A stretch of DNA of 64,000 nucleotides from Parietaria judaica (Eukaryota > Streptophyta > Magnoliopsida > Rosales > Urticaceae): positions 13,820,001 through 13,884,000 of the forward strand of contig OX940864.1 in assembly GCA_954871525.1 (NCBI GenBank), given 5' to 3'. A program made the position numbers and the translations under genes. Positions 1 to 14,663 of this stretch are shown one piece after another. Within the stretch, counting starts at the first letter, position 1. Each line of letters opens with the position of its first letter. Below the pieces are notes generated by a model. That model made no database searches. It saw nothing but the letters and a program-made list of their open reading frames with translations, and was not told the DNA's origin.

Positions 1-3000
1 GATGAGATTGGTTATCTTCTATGTCATGGCAGCCAGAATTGTACTGCTTCGACCTTGCTATTACTCGGTGTCATTGAGCAGGCCACAAGGTTCTCTTTCG
101 GCTGTGAAGGTTTTTTAGGGTGGTGGCCTCGTGAAGAAGAGAAGTTACCAACTGGTATAAGCGAATGTTATGAAAAATTGTTGAATCTCTTACTACAACG
201 ACCCCGGCACGCCGTGGCTTCTGTTGCAACCCGTGTTCTTCATCGCTTAAGATTATATGAAGTTGTTTTAAGATATGAGGTATATAAGATTTGATCGATT
301 ACATTTCTTCAGCGTTGCTACATTTAATTGAATTAGCATATAATAGTTGTTTTGGTATCTCAGTCTGCAGTTCTATCTATACTGGAAGGAGTTTCTAATT
401 CTGGCGGGATTTTAAGTGCCATTCCTGATTTGCTTATCAGCGCAAAATCCGAACTGAAAATGCTCTTGGTCAGTTGAATTTTTATTTCCTTCTTTTCTTA
501 ATGTATCTGCAACATGAAGAACAATAATAAGAATTGGTAATGAAACAAAACATAACGAGCTCATAAGCCAATAGTAATCACCAAAGAGATGCAAATTTGG
601 TAATCAACGCTAAATCAAAGGACCATTCCCTTGAGAACTCGACCAAAGCTCTGCAAAACAATGTCTTGTCATACCGATAAAATAGAATATAAAACCGTCT
701 CAATGCCCGGAGCCACTAACATGAGAGATTAGGGTTTCCAGTCTTTCCCTTATTGTTACCAAAATTAAACCAGTTATAATTAAAACATAATTAAAGTGCT
801 CAAACGGACATAACAAAATACTAAATGACTGTTTTGCCTTTCTTGTTGGTACTGGAGGCTTATGAAGCAAATACGTAGTTCTCTAATTTGTAGTTTTGGA
901 TAAATTTTCTGCAGAACTTGATAAATTTGGGTAGTCCGATTGACGACCCTTCTCCAGTCGCTCAAGCTACCAGATCACTGAACCTCGGGCATATAGAAGG
1001 CGTGTTGTCATATAAAGCATCCAGTACCTTGATTGCAGCTTCAGATTGTTGCTTTCTGAATCAAGAAGTTGATTTACATGTACTTTCACTTCTCAAGGTA
1101 CATTACAGTCTTTTAATAGTTGGAGATTTAACTCAATATATATATGTAATTTAGGTGGAAAATTGGATGGAAATTCAACAATACATTTTTTTTTTTGTAA
1201 CTTGTAAGGTCAAATACAGATGTTAATGTGTTTATATTATAAAGTTAGATATTAACTATATTAATAACACATAAGCTTCTGTACAAGTTGCAAAAAACCT
1301 GGCTTTTTTTTAGTTTCCATCTATTTACGTCCAAATTAATGGTGAAAGACTGAATCCGCAACAAAATGCTAATAGAGGGATCATTCAGCTCTTTTATCTT
1401 TTCTTTCCTGAGGACCCATTCCCACACACTTAATAGAGGGACCGTTGAGCCAATAACGGGTATATATATTTATTCGGAGATATGTGAACTCAAAATATAT
1501 ACTTGCTTTATATATTTGAAATGGTGATAACTTTGTATTCTCTTGGTTCTATGAAAAATAAAATGTCTGCAAAACAGGAGAGAGGTTTCCTACCACTGTC
1601 AGTTGCATTGCTATCATCGTCGGCTTTAATTTCAGAAGTTGGACATTGTACCGATGTATTTGCGGATATTTCGTCATCCATTCAGGCTATAATCATATCG
1701 CTTCTCTCCTGTCGCTCAGGTCCTTTTCCCCATCTATTTTTTTTTTCTTTCTAGTTGGGTAATTACAACCTAGAAGGTAACCCTGAGGGTAAAAGAGTAA
1801 TATACAAACTAAATACATATTACACAAATATTCTACTATTACCCATTATTTACTATCTGAGATGTAGGATCACACGATTTACAAATATGTTTTCTTAACC
1901 AGGTCTCATTTTCCTTCTACACCAGCCTGATCTTTGTGCAACGTTAATGGACGCCCTCAAGGGGGTTGATAATGTCAACAAGGATACTTGCCTTCCCCTT
2001 CGATATGTATCTGTTTTGACTGCCAAGGGTTTCTTGTGTGGTTCTCGGGAAGTAGGAATGATAATTGGGATGCATTTGAGGGTGGTTAGTTTTGTTTGCC
2101 ATTCAAGCTTATAAATGTGCCTTCCCAAATATATTACTGACAACTTTTGTGCTTATGTGCAGGTAAATGCTATCGATCGTTTGCTTACATCAGCTCCACA
2201 TTCGGAAGAGTTTTTAGTGGTGTTGTGGGAATTGTGTGCTTTTGCAAGGTGGTTGCTTACTTTGTGGTTTATCTAGGGAAATATTAAAGTTTTATTCAAT
2301 AATAGGAAAAAATTTATACCCTAATAAGATAATAAAGCAATACTAATAATACCAAAAGGAATCTGTCTAATTAGCTACAATTACAATTAACATTAGCTAA
2401 TAACATATAATTGCTAATACAAAATATGTATTTTATTATCTATGGGTTGTGGTTCTCAATCCTTTTCAGGTTTAAATGTGGGAGGCAAGCTCTGTTGTCT
2501 TTGGGTTTTTTTCCTGAGGTACACCATGCTATTGCAATAGTTAATATTGCTTGTTATTAGAAAGCGTAAAAACTTCAGTTCCACGTTAATTATCACTTAA
2601 GTAATATGACATGTTGTGATGAAATTTGTTGATTAACTCTTCATTGGTGCTAATAAGCGCAAAAATCTTCGGTTCCATACTAATAATCATTTTAGTTAAT
2701 ATAACACGTTATGGTGAACTTTGTTGATTCACTCGTTTATCGTACTGGTTCCCATAGAATTTTCAAAATGTTAATTTAGAGCATATGCATCCTTTAAAAA
2801 ATTAATTTGACGGACTTTTTGTTGTGCTTCAACAGTTCTCGTAAGCCATCTCATTTGCATCCTCATTTTTTTTTCTGGTGATAATTATTTTTATGCAAGA
2901 TTTTTAAGTACAGTATACTTAACCTTTTGTAGGTCATGAAAATTTTGATTGAAGCGTTACATTCTGCCAAGGAACCGGAGCCAATTGCTAGAAATAGTGG

Positions 3001-6000
3001 TAATGCACCAACTCTGGTAGAGCTTTTTGTGATTTGTTATCTGTAAACATAGAGAGAAATTGAATAATATACATGTGTAAAATGTTAATAAATCTATCTA
3101 TATCAGAATTAACTGCATGAATTATTTAGAATATCGTAGAAGATTTAGAATTAATTCTAGCATAGTAGAATATTGTTAGGTTCCCATGGTGTCGATCTCG
3201 TCATGGGCCTATCAGTGATGATAACTTACTACCCTATAATGTCTACCCTAAAACCCGACACAGAACTCAACTAATTTACCGAACAATACTTGGCTTTCTT
3301 TTCTCAATAATGAACTCTATAAACACAAAAATAATTACCCAAAATAATTTAAATAACAGAGTTTTAACAACAAAATGTAACTAAATGTGCATAATGTTAC
3401 AAAAAAATTAGAACTAATGGAAGTTTCTAGAATGTTTCAAAGATGAAGATATTTCTAGAACATCTAAAATACAAAATAATACTAAATTAAATGCATTTGA
3501 GTCCTACTAGAAAAAATATTGATCGTTGGATTTGTCTTTGTTAAGGTTCTACTCACTTGTCATTTTGTATGTTCAGGAGCTTTGCCCCTAAATCTGGCAA
3601 TATTTCATTCGGCTGCGGAGATTTTTGAAGTGATTGTCACTGATTCAACGGCTTCGTCTCTCGGTTCTTGGATTGGTCATGCCATAGAGCTCCATAGGGC
3701 TTTACACTCTGCTTCTCCAGGATCCAATAGAAAAGACGCTCCTACAAGGCTGTTGGAGTGGATAGACGCTGGTGTCGTGTATCATAAAAACGGGGCCACT
3801 GGCCTTCTGCGATATGCTGCGGTCTTAGCTTCTGGAGGAGATGCCCTCTTGACTTCAACAACAGCAACAGTGTCAGATCTGACAGATGTAGAAAACATTA
3901 TTGGAGATTCCTCGAGTGGATCTGATGTAAATGTCATGGAGAATCTTGGAAAATTAATATCTGATAAGGCTTTTGATGGGGTCATGCTTCGCGACTCTTC
4001 CGTGGCGCAATTGACGACGGCTTTGAGAATTTTGGCGTTCATTTCAGAGAACTCTGTATGTAACTTTGCATATCAGATGGTGTAACATTTTGAATTTTCA
4101 TTTGGCTTCTTGTTAGGCATATAGAAGTATATTGCTAGAGAAAGGATAGGTATAATGAGCTTGCAAAGATTCGAGGTTGCTCCTAGAAACAAGGCTAAAG
4201 AGTAGCTTGCTTAAGAATCTCGTAGTTCTTAGTTTGTGAAGATACGTTGTTTGGTCCTCCGTTATATTTTCTCATTGAGGCCGAACTTAGACCTGTGCTC
4301 GAGAGATAGCTGTCCAAACACTAGTTAGGGATGTATGAATTCTCGAGAAGTCGGTCTGTCTTGGCTATCAGGGCTTCCAGCACAGTTCTCCTAACCACTT
4401 TCCATTGTGGTTGGCTTGGATCTTTAATTAGGCTTAGTAAGGGCAACTAAGTGTTTTGATGGAGTGAAGAGAAGTGGCTCATTGATGTTATATTGAACTT
4501 GTTAGTTCTCTTAGTAGGGTTTATTTATTTTTTAAACTCTTTTCCATTATAATAAAACTCAACTTTTCTTGAGAATTATCGGTTTGAGTCCTATAACATA
4601 TACTAGTTGTGTTGAATATAGGCGGTGGCTGCTGCCCTCTACGATGAAGGTTCCATAACAATCATCTATGCTCTTCTTGTCAACTGTCGGTTGATGCTTG
4701 AAAGGTCTTCAAATAGTTACGGTGTGTTATATGTTCTTTGTGAATCTTAACCTGAATTTTGTAGTAGTATTTACTTAAGAGAACTGTCCAGTATCTAAAG
4801 TTCTGGTCAAAGTTTGATGTTGTTCTTTAAGATATTTTCTAATCCGGGGCTTGGAACATGCCTTTTTTTTCCTTTGATAGATTACCTGGTTGATGATGGC
4901 ACGGAATGCAATGCCACCTCAGATTTACTGCTGGAACGTAATCGTGAACAAAGCTTGGTCGATCTTTTGGTTCCTTCCCTTGTGTTGTTGATTAATCTTT
5001 TGCAGAAACTACAGGTTTGTTGCATTTTAGGTAGTTTTTTATTTTTATTTTTGAGATATCTTTGCTGGTTGATTCTATGTAACATTTTGATCATAGACAT
5101 CGGGATGAGTACAAAACTGCTAATTAATAAAAAATCGCTAGTTTTTGAAAGTATCACACCTAATAAATCTTATCTGCTTGACTTTGACTTTTTAGCACAT
5201 TATAACTAACAGTAATACTACATAGTCTGGTTGATATCCCTTTGCGAAAGCTACGACTTTTACTCTAATTTCTCTGTGATTTGATCTTGACTTATTTGTA
5301 TATCTTACTAAGTCCGTATGATTATATAATATGATAGGACCATAATAGAAATTATAGACAGTGTAATAAAAACACTTAATTGATAGACGTATCTCCAGTC
5401 TCCAATTCGAAAGTTAGAATGAGAAAACTCTCCCAATGATGTTCAATAGGAAATTCCACTAATGCTAAACTTAGGTTAGGCCCTTATATATAGGATTAGA
5501 AACCTAACCCTATATTTATTGTAAACTCCCCTAATACCCCTACTTAATTTTCTCCCTTGTCATATCACTCCATTTCTCATTGTTCTTAGAGTTACAAAGC
5601 AAGGTTGTCGTTCTGATCAGCTTGCTGCATGAACTTCAGTGATTTGGCTTCAAGAGAATAACTTTTTTTTTTTTTTGTGATTGTTATAACTGACTGCAAA
5701 TTCTTTTTTCATGTATTTTTCAATAAGAATGTATCCATGTCTGTCTTTAATTATAGGAAGCAGAGGAGCAGCACCGGAATACCAAGCTAATGAATGCCCT
5801 TCTTCGGCTACATCGCGAAGTTAGGTACGGCAACTAGATTACTGTAACAATAGTGTTGCTAATTAATTAGCTAAGTAAATTGATTTACAATATAATGCCT
5901 AACTATATTTCTAAAACTCATGTTCATATCTATGATATGATTCTGATTAAAATGTTTTTGTTTCAGTCCAAAATTAGCAGAATGTGTGGCGGATTTATCT

Positions 6001-9000
6001 GCTTCTTATCCCGAATCTGCCCTTGGGTTCGGAGCTATCAGCCATCTGATTGCATCAGCACTAGCTTGTTGGCCGATACACGGATGGACACCTGGTCTCT
6101 TCCATTCTCTCCTTTCTACAGTTCAACCCACTTCATTGCTTGCCTTGGGTCCCAAGGAGACTTGCAGCTTATTCTGTCTTCTGGTCTGGTCACTTTCTTC
6201 CTATTTTGATTTTTTCTGTTCTATTTCGTAAACCATAAATTTTTATAATTAATAACGATTGCAAATAATTAGAAGTAATTCTATTAGTAACTCCTATGTA
6301 CAGATTATTAGCTTATAGTTTTCGTTATTTGACGTGAATTTCCTACTGCTCCACTTTATTGTTTCATTTAGTTTCTGTAACTATCGCAATGATATTTTAG
6401 CTCTTATGGAGGATGAAGATAAATGGGTTTATTGATACTTATTATGAATCATTTTGACATAATGTTATATTGTTACTACATTTTGCATGCCACAAGCTTT
6501 ATATTGAATCATTGGTTTTAGACTGTCATCTCAAATATTCCTGATTTTTTTTTTCAACTTTCGTGGCAATCCCAGAATGATTTGTATCCTGAAGAAGGTG
6601 TTTGGTTATGGAGAAATGGGATGCCTTTGCTGAGTGCCCTTAGAGCGTTGTCTGTTGGGACATTGTTGGGACCTCGGAAGGAGAGCCAAGTCAACTGGTA
6701 TCTTCAGTCAACGCGCCGGGAAAAGTTGTTTAGTCAATTGACACCCCAGCTTGATAAAATCGCCCAGATTATTCAGCATTACGCTATTTCTGTATGTCCA
6801 ACGTTCCCTTACTATTTCTTTCCGGAAAGATGGTGTCTGTTAGTTTATATATACAAATCTCTAATGCTGTTTGTTCATTGGGTTTCTCTTAACAGGCATT
6901 GTCAGTGATTCAAGATATGCTACGTGTTTTTATAGTCCGTAGTGGGTGCCAAGAAGCTGAAACTTTTTCTGTGCTTTTGCAACCCATGTTGTCATGGATT
7001 AATGAGCGGGTCTCTGATTCATATTTTCTATCTGAACTGGATAATTTCAAGGTCAATTTTCACTGTCACTGAAAATCTGGAGTCATCACTGAGTTCGTCA
7101 ATTTTAATGTTTTCTTTCGGTGCTTTTCAGGTTTTCAGATATCTTGAGTTTCTAGCTAGCTTGTTGGAGCATCCAAATGCCAAGGTTTTTATTTTACTCA
7201 CTTTTAGCCTCTGTTTTTTTTTTTTTTTATCTGACTTTTGATCTGATAAGCCCTCACTCGCGTATAGGAGAAGGAATAAATGTTTTGTTTTATGTCCTTT
7301 ATTATCTTTTATATTTCTTGTCATTAAGGGTATTATGCTCCCACATGGGGCAGCCGTAGGTTATGTGCTTTGCTTTGCTTTTGATTTCGACTCATCGAGT
7401 CGAGACATCTTGGTGAGTTTGTGCCCTGTTCTCGAAGGAAGAAATTATTTTTGTGTGATTCGGAATAAAGCTTTTAGGACTCATCCCCTTGTTGAATATC
7501 TGACTGGCTTATTGGTGTGTGTAAAGTGTTTGGAACCAAAATTTTCTAATTTGCATTCTTCTTTCTTAATCAGGCATTTTTGTCAAAGACAGGGCTCATT
7601 CAGATTCTTAGCAAGATGCTGGAGAGTTGCTTTGCTTCCATTGACTTTGATGGTAGAAGGTTAGATAAAAGTGAGATTGCTATGATGAGCTGGTGTGTTC
7701 CTATATTCAAGTCGTTCTCGGTATTGTGTTGCTCTCGCACATCCTCGTACCGTACTGCAAAAGACGAGTTGTGAGTATCATATTCTTTCAACCCTCTTAT
7801 TTCATGTATGATGTCGACACTAAATTTTATAAAACTAAATGATTTTTTATCAGGCCTGAATCTGAAACTTTAAACACTGAAGGTGGCTTGATGATTTTAT
7901 CACATCTCCTCAAGTTTTGCCAGGTATCGTCTTTTTCTGTGTATTCATTAGATTAACACGCTATATCTTCACCACTTTTAATCATAGTTTTTCTGTAACA
8001 GGTTCTTCCAGTTGGAAAAGAGCTACATGAATGTCTCATAGCACTGAATGAGTTAGGTTCATCCGGTGTTGGTCGAAGGTCCTTGGCAGCTGTAGTTAAT
8101 TATATCATTTCTGGAGATGAGGAAGGAAGATATGAAAGAGAAAACATCGGCAATTATGTCAATGACTTTGAATGGAAGAAGAAGCCACCTTTATTGCAGT
8201 GTTGGAAGAGAGTGATCCAATCGATTCATCCTAAGGATGGTTTTTCAGAGTGTGCAATTGAGTGTCTCGATGCATTGAACTTGGGATCTATAGCCTTTTG
8301 CGTTGATGGGAAAAGGTCAGTCCTACTATCACGAAGAAAAATTGGAATATTGATTTTGCACGCCTATTATTGTTTCACCGGCTTTTAGTTCTCAATTGGA
8401 CTCTTTTTTCATTCTAAATAGCTGTAACGTTTTGTGTGACCCTTAAAGTAATCATAATTCAGAAAAAAAAAAATTCAATATTTTATTTCACTCGCTTTAT
8501 CAAAGTCAGCCCTTTATCTTTTTTAAAAAAAAAAAAACTTTGTCAAGTAATGTACTTAATAAATAATTCCCGCTCCCTGATTTTTTTTAATCTCATGAAG
8601 TAGGGGTGATACGTGGAGCCTGGAATTTGAGGTTATTGTTGCAAACATATTGGTTTTGCAATAGCTACTTGTTATTTAGGTTTAAGACTTTTTCAGTTTT
8701 TTGAGATGTTTTTGTTATTCATGTTGGTTTTCATTAACTGGCGAGGACTTATAAGTTGCTTGCTTAGTTTGAATTTGGACCAGGTGGCTGCAGTGAAATT
8801 CCTTTATGGAATCAAGGACAACGAAAATGGCATAGAAGGCGATTCTGATGAAAACATAAAATGCATGAACAAATCAACATCTTTGTTAAATTCAAATATC
8901 GAAGCCGATGAATACATGGTCGACTACGATATGAAAGCTGCTCTATATCAGGTAAATCACTTTAAATTATATATTTTTAATTTCCCCAGATAAAATTCGG

Positions 9001-11822
9001 TTATTTGCTGATCCAGTTCTCGATTTCAGGTCTTAAATTCCACAAAGTCGCTGTTCGTATTGCTGCAAAAGCCCGCCGATTTAATTTCGTTGGACGAAGT
9101 ATTCCCTGGTGGTGTTGTTCCACTGTCATCTGATCTTCTCATCTCTTCAAAAGTCGATCTTATTTCCGATGAAAGGTCTGAAGATAATAACATGTTGGGG
9201 CTTGACGAAAAATTCCACTGGGATTGCCCAGAGCCTTTACCTGATAGGTTTTCACAGACGACACTCTCTGCAAAAAGAAAAATTCCATCAGCTGAAGGGC
9301 CAAATAGACGGGCCAGAGGAGATAATAATTCTCCGGCTGAGGCTGCATCAATTCAGAATGCATTTGTGAGAGGATCAGGATCTTCTGCCACCTCATCGGC
9401 TCCTTCCCGGAGGGACACGTTCCGGCAACGTAAACCAAACACAAGCCGGCCGCCGTCAATGCATGTCGATGACTATGTTGCCAGAGAAAGAAACGTTGAA
9501 AACGTCACCAATTCTAACGTAATTGCAGTCCAAAGAATCGGAACCACCAGTGGAAGACCGCCTTCTATTCATGTGGATGAATTTATGGCCAGACTGAGGG
9601 AACGCCAGAACCCCACATCGATGGTGGTGGGAGAGCCAGCTATGCAGTCTAAAAATACAGCAAATCTCGGTGACCCTACTGTCGAAAAGCCCAGCAAGGC
9701 TAAGCAGCTGAAGACAGATCTTGACGACGATCTTCACGGAATCGACATCGTTTTCGACGACGATGAATCTGAATCCGATGACAAATTGCCATTCCCGCAG
9801 CCGGATGACAATTTGAATTCTCTGATCGTTGAGCAAAACTCTCCCCATTCTATCGTTGAAGAGACAACAGAGAGTGAAGTGCACGAAAGCAGCCATTTGT
9901 CCCGTTTAGGAACTCCCTTAGCGCCCAACACAGACGAAAATACACAGAGCGAGTTCTCTTCCAGGATGTCAGTTTCACGCCCAGAAAAGCCATTGACCCG
10001 AGAACCGAGCGTTTCTTCCGAGAAGAAGTATTTTGAACACTCTGACGAGATGAAGAATGCAATCACGGTCAACCCTTCTCGTGGGTTTGACTCTGTTCCA
10101 AACAATCCTCGATTTTCTGCGTCGTTGGCACCTTTGCCTGTCAATACTAGGAACCCTCCAAATTTACATCCAAAAAACATTCCTCAACCTGCTATCAGTT
10201 TACCTATACCTACAGGGATAATTCAGGGGCCTTATGACCCGAGGTTTATGATGAGTCAACCTCCACTACCTCCAATGCCACCGCCTCCAAATGCTGTGCC
10301 GGTGATATCTCATACTTCTGATCCGGTTCCAAGCCAGTCATCTCCGTTTGTACATTCAATGTCCGACCACCAGGCTTTTCCACCGGGCTTCCAAGTATGA
10401 ATAGCTTTATTTAGTAAAAGTTCATATTGTTTCATTGATTGATCAATTAGATTCGATTTTGAAATTCCTAGATTTTAGGGAACAGTTCCAATTTTATTAG
10501 GTTAAAGTTTGTTATTTCTGATTCAGTGTAATCCTATTAGTAGGTTGTAATTCTTGCGCTAAGAAAGAATACCTCTATTCTAAAATCCTTATAGCTTTGT
10601 CTAATATTATTACGAATGTAATGCTAAAAACAGTTGTATTTTTTTCCTTACTGACAGGTTCATCCGGATTACCATTCTTACAACAACAACAATGCCACGT
10701 CTATATCGTCCCTTCCGAGAACTCCCATTTCTAATACCGGCCGGCCGGCGCCGCCACTTCCTCCTACACCGCCTCCTTACTCGTCTAGTCCCTATAATAT
10801 GTCATCTAATAAAACTTCCACTTCTCAACCGCTCATACACAGCCCAATGAGCATCGCATCCTCCGAACTTGCTCATAGCTCAGCCAGAACCAATCCTTAT
10901 ATGCCACCTCCCCAAATGCAATACTCGGTTTTCAGCAGGCCTATGAATCCCTACGCGAACTTCCCAACACAGCCTGCGGAGAATCTCTCCCCCATTCCTC
11001 AGCCAATGCATTCGCTCACTCAGCTGCAGCCGCTGCAGCCGCCTCAGCTTCCTCGGCCGCCACCGCCACCACATCACCTCCGACCGCCGATTCAGGTGGA
11101 ACAAGCGGTGCCTTTGCAAATGTTGCAACAGCAACAAGCTTCTCCCATGCATGCTTTCTACCACAATCCAGTGGAACATGCTCAGCCACAGCCCCCGGAT
11201 GCATCCTCGTCTCAGCAGCTGCAAGATCCGGGGATGTCGTTGCAGGAGTTTTTCAAGTCTCCCGAAGCGATCCAGGTATTTCGTCTTGTTTACGGGAAAC
11301 AATTCTGTTGCGTTGTATTACATTCTTTTGTTGAGTTTTTGCTTTTTGATTGGCAGAGTCTGTTGAGTGACCGGGATAAACTCTGTCAGCTTTTGGAGCA
11401 GCATCCTAAGTTAATGCAGATGCTTCAGGTATTACTCTTTCGTCCATTATTTTCGAGTAATTCGCCTGCTCATCATTTTTAATTAATGGGAATCACTGAT
11501 TATTTTTCTTAGCAAGTTTCCCTTTTGAATCATCTCCTGTATTTTATCACGTGCTCTAAACTTTGACGAGAACTGTCGGTTGTTAAACGATTGAAGGAAA
11601 TCGCTTCAGTTTATAAATATTTTGCAACATGATAGTTAGTTTAGGAGGGACATAGTGATGATTACTCTCAATTAAGTAGACTGATGTTCGGATTCATCAG
11701 AATTTCAACCGAACAAAACTGTGCAGTTCCCCATTCGGGTTCATCTTTTTCAAAAAATAAAAAAATCCGACTCTGACGTGTCGTTTCTTGCGTTTTGATA
11801 GGACAAGCTGGGGCAACTATAA
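1..11822 (+). CDS. VIR: VIRILIZER (VIR), m6A methyltransferase complex scaffold, 5'-truncated by window edge
   Basis: This encodes VIRILIZER, the large scaffold of the plant mRNA N6-adenosine methyltransferase complex (with MTA, MTB, FIP37, HAKAI), which acts in the nucleus. I chained 25 exons in frame: <1-279, 364-468, 915-1097, 1578-1719, 1903-2081, 2163-2248, 2470-2518, 2933-2999, 3577-4055, 4622-4721, 4881-5014, 5757-5824, 5967-6183, 6576-6791, 6896-7051, 7131-7184, 7329-7412, 7574-7770, 7854-7923, 8002-8315, 8768-8951, 9030-10394, 10658-11275, 11357-11428 and 11802-11822. All introns are GT-AG with matching phase, giving 1812 codons to the TAA. Recognition rests on GCEGFLGWWPR near the left edge, the helical-repeat body, the motif PSMHVDDYVARERN repeated as PSIHVDEFMARLRER, a proline-rich tail and the LMQMLQ...LGQL end. 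The Arabidopsis protein is about 2100 aa, so roughly 300 N-terminal residues lie outside the window. No lesion is seen. The donor after exon 13 (GTCTGG) is weak. Confidence 0.95.
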
Positions 11823-12932
11823 TGAGATGATGGCTGACTGTACAAATTATGCTACAGCGTCGACGCAAGTTTTGTCGTCCGACGAGGAATCCTCCATGAA
11901 ATGTTGTAGTCTCTAGATATGTACGATATAAATAATCCTTATTTATGTAATTCTTTTGGTCATACAGTTTAAGCAGAGATGGTCCATGGCTTCTGGATTC
12001 GTCTCTGCAAATGATCGGAAACATTCCCTCTCTCCATGTAACTTTGTTTTTTTTTATCATTTTTGGTTAAATTTAATTTCATCGCCAATTCTCAATCTCT
12101 TCTAGAAAGCGCCTTTTACCATGTATTGGAAATGGAATGGTGGTAAAGCACCATACTTGTTACTATATTGTTCAAACAAGAAACTCTCACTATAAATATT
12201 TTAGCTTCAAGGGTCGGTGAAAATATTGGTTCTCGTTCGTTAATCAATTCAGATGTATTTTTTTTCTTCTCGAAATCCAAGTCAAAGGACGTTGCTCTGA
12301 TCGTATTCTCCCCAGAAATAATCTTATTAATATAACCCAATGATGTATTTTGTTTCCTTTACAAGTGACAAAATCTGACAGCACTGAATTAATTTTCATT
12401 TGATTTGATTTAATTTAATTGATTCACTTATGGATCCGAGGAGCCCATGATCCAAGAGATACTTTCTAAGTCAGTCTTCTTCACTTCAGAGACATTCCCA
12501 CTCGTGCACTACCCATTTCTTCTTCATAAATCAATATCATAAAATTCTAAAGCTAAAAAATGAATCATACCATTACACTTATAGCAAGCACTCCATGGAA
12601 GAAAAAAAATAAATAAGAAGGCATAACCAATGTCTTCTTTACTTGAAGTATTAATACGTATATCTGACTATATGAGGCTAGTAAATAAAACTATATACTA
12701 CAACCTCAATACACTTAATAATTTAAATCATAAAAAAGTATCATATTTTCAAATAATTAATTAAGGTATCAAGTATTAAATTAATTAAATAATTTTCTAA
12801 TTAAAAATATCGGATAGCACTATTTATCGATGCACCAATTAGATTAAATAGATAATAAATAGGTTTATCCAATTACCAATAAGGTTGAACCAAGAATATT
12901 AATATATTTGTCGAGATAAAGGTACTATATAT
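11823..12932. other. VIR 3' UTR and AT-rich spacer
   Basis: The part just after the VIR stop is presumably its 3' UTR; no clear poly(A) site can be fixed by eye. The rest is AT-rich, with a run of ttt/aat near-repeats. I see no gene or recognisable element. Confidence 0.5.
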
Positions 12933-13579
12933 CAATGATCTAAATATCCGGATATGTCGTCGATATATCAACGACGTGCTCAGAAAATGAGAAGTGTGAA
13001 ACGATATTTGCAAGAAATTGATATATCCATTTCTTCCCATTTATCCGTCGGCAAGCGATATATATGTAAAATGGAGGGTGCAAAACGACATTGATATTGG
13101 CATTCAGAACCATGCTTCGTATTTATATTCGTACTTCGCACTCTATGTTCGTATTTATGTTCGTACTCCATGACTTTATTATGATACCTAGTTTATTTTA
13201 TGTTATGCTGACATTATGTTATGAGTTATACCTATTTTATTTTATGTTATGCTGACATTAAGTTATGAGTTATGACTTTTCTGTTATATGTTTGTGTTAT
13301 ACTATGATTTATGAGTGTGTTTTCTAGACTATAACTATATGTCATATTTATTAAATAAGTAATTTAGAAACTATATAAAAATATGATTGAAATACTAAAA
13401 ATATTTTCCGGAATATCCGTCGATATTTCGATAGGCAAGCGATGTATCCGTGAAATTTATGCGGTATTATCGGCAAGCGATATATCCATTTCTTCAGATT
13501 TATCCATCGATATTAGTATCGGCAAGCGATATATCCGTAACATGGAGAGTGCGAAACGACATCGATATTTAGAACCTTG
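12933..13579. mobile_element. hAT-type MITE, family A copy 1 (647 bp)
   Basis: The ends are CAATGATCTAAATATC (left) and, reverse-complemented, CAAGGTTCTAAATATC (right). This is an imperfect terminal inverted repeat that fits the hAT rule YARNG on the right side. It is flanked by an exact 8-bp duplication CTATATAT at 12925-12932 and 13580-13587. The inside holds repeated modules containing GGCAAGCGATATATCCGT near both ends (about 12950-13115 and 13410-13570), separated by AT-rich repeats built on TTATGTTATGCTGACATTA. There is no transposase, so it is non-autonomous. A related element lies at 31074-32134. Confidence 0.75.
13205..13280. repeat. Short tandem repeat inside the hAT MITE
   Basis: A unit of about 52 bp containing attttatgttatgctgacat is repeated twice in direct orientation, with small changes, inside the family A MITE. 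It is AT-rich and non-coding. Confidence 0.6.
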
Positions 13580-14023
13580 CTATATATATCTAACAAAATT
13601 TAAAACTACATAGCGTACGTATTTTAGAAAATGTAATGTGTATTAAAGAAAAATAATTAAATTTAGATATATGTATATAATAAAGACTTTATAATTACAT
13701 TTGTAATGCCATTTTTTTAAATTACGGTGATATATAAAATAGTTACGAAATATTATGGTTTTTATTTATAGTGAATTATTAAGTTATATATTGTGTGGGT
13801 TATAAATTTAATACATGCTATAAATTTAACAAGGTTTTTAGTCTATAGGAAAATATTTTTTTTTTATTCTTTTTCAACGATTAGCTAGCCATTAAATGGT
13901 GATTAATGTATATCCAAATCTAATTAATAAGTTGCTGAAAATCATAATACCACTTCACGAGGCTGGTATTTACTATTTACTTGCAATGAGGACTACATAA
14001 CATAAAAAATATTATAAATTTTA

Positions 14024-14440
14024 GGGTTATTAGCGATAAAAATACCTAAGTTGTTTGGAAATAGGGCGGGTATAGAGCCAATTTAGAAAACTATGATAAA
14101 AGTACTTAAGTTCTTTTTTTTTTCTTTTGCAAATCGGTAGACCTCATTCACTTTTTTGTTATTTTTTTTAATATTTTTGTCATTGATAACGTGAATAGCA
14201 TATAAAACATATAAACTCAAACGATCAAACCTACGAACATCAAATAAACATGAATGTAAACACAGATTCTTGGAACATCAACAACGAAAATTCTTATTAC
14301 CCTTCTCACCTTTTCTCTTCGAATTTCTCAGTTTATCTCCTCAATAGCATCACGATTTGCGTTGTTGATGTCATCACTTACGAAAATAGTAAAACCTCCC
14401 TATTTCCAAATAACTTTGATACTTTTGTCACTAATAACCC
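14024..14440. mobile_element. MITE with ~50-bp inverted termini (TA-flanked)
   Basis: The left end GGGTTATTAGCGATAAAA recurs inverted at the right end (GGGTTATTAGTGACAAAA). The similarity continues through TTTGGAAATAGGG for about 50 bp. The element is flanked by TA on both sides (14022-14023 and 14441-14442). It encodes nothing. The superfamily is uncertain: a TA duplication suggests Tc1/mariner, whereas long termini suggest Mutator with eroded target duplications. The inner terminal sequence resembles the dispersed GGCAAAAGTAT elements at 46.0, 50.4 and 58.5 kb. Confidence 0.6.
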
Positions 14441-14656
14441 TAAAAGTCACGATAATTAGGAGCCTTGTCTGCCATTGAAAGCCATCTGAAAGCTCACCCC
14501 TCGAGGCCTTTGCTTCCCCATGATCACCCAATCCCCTTCCGCCACGTCATCCAAACACAGACACTTCCTCTCTGCCTCCGCCACGCCTTGCTGCCCAATG
14601 CACTCTCACGTGGCTCACCAAGCTCTTCTGCAATGGCGGATCAGAGAGACCCTCCA

Positions 14657-14663
14657 TTTATAA
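14657..14663 (+). promoter_or_regulatory. Probable TATA box of the Dof gene
   Basis: TTTATAA lies about 90 bp before the Dof start codon in a pyrimidine-rich leader context, the usual place for a core promoter. It would give a short 5' UTR of roughly 55-60 nt. Confidence 0.5.
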
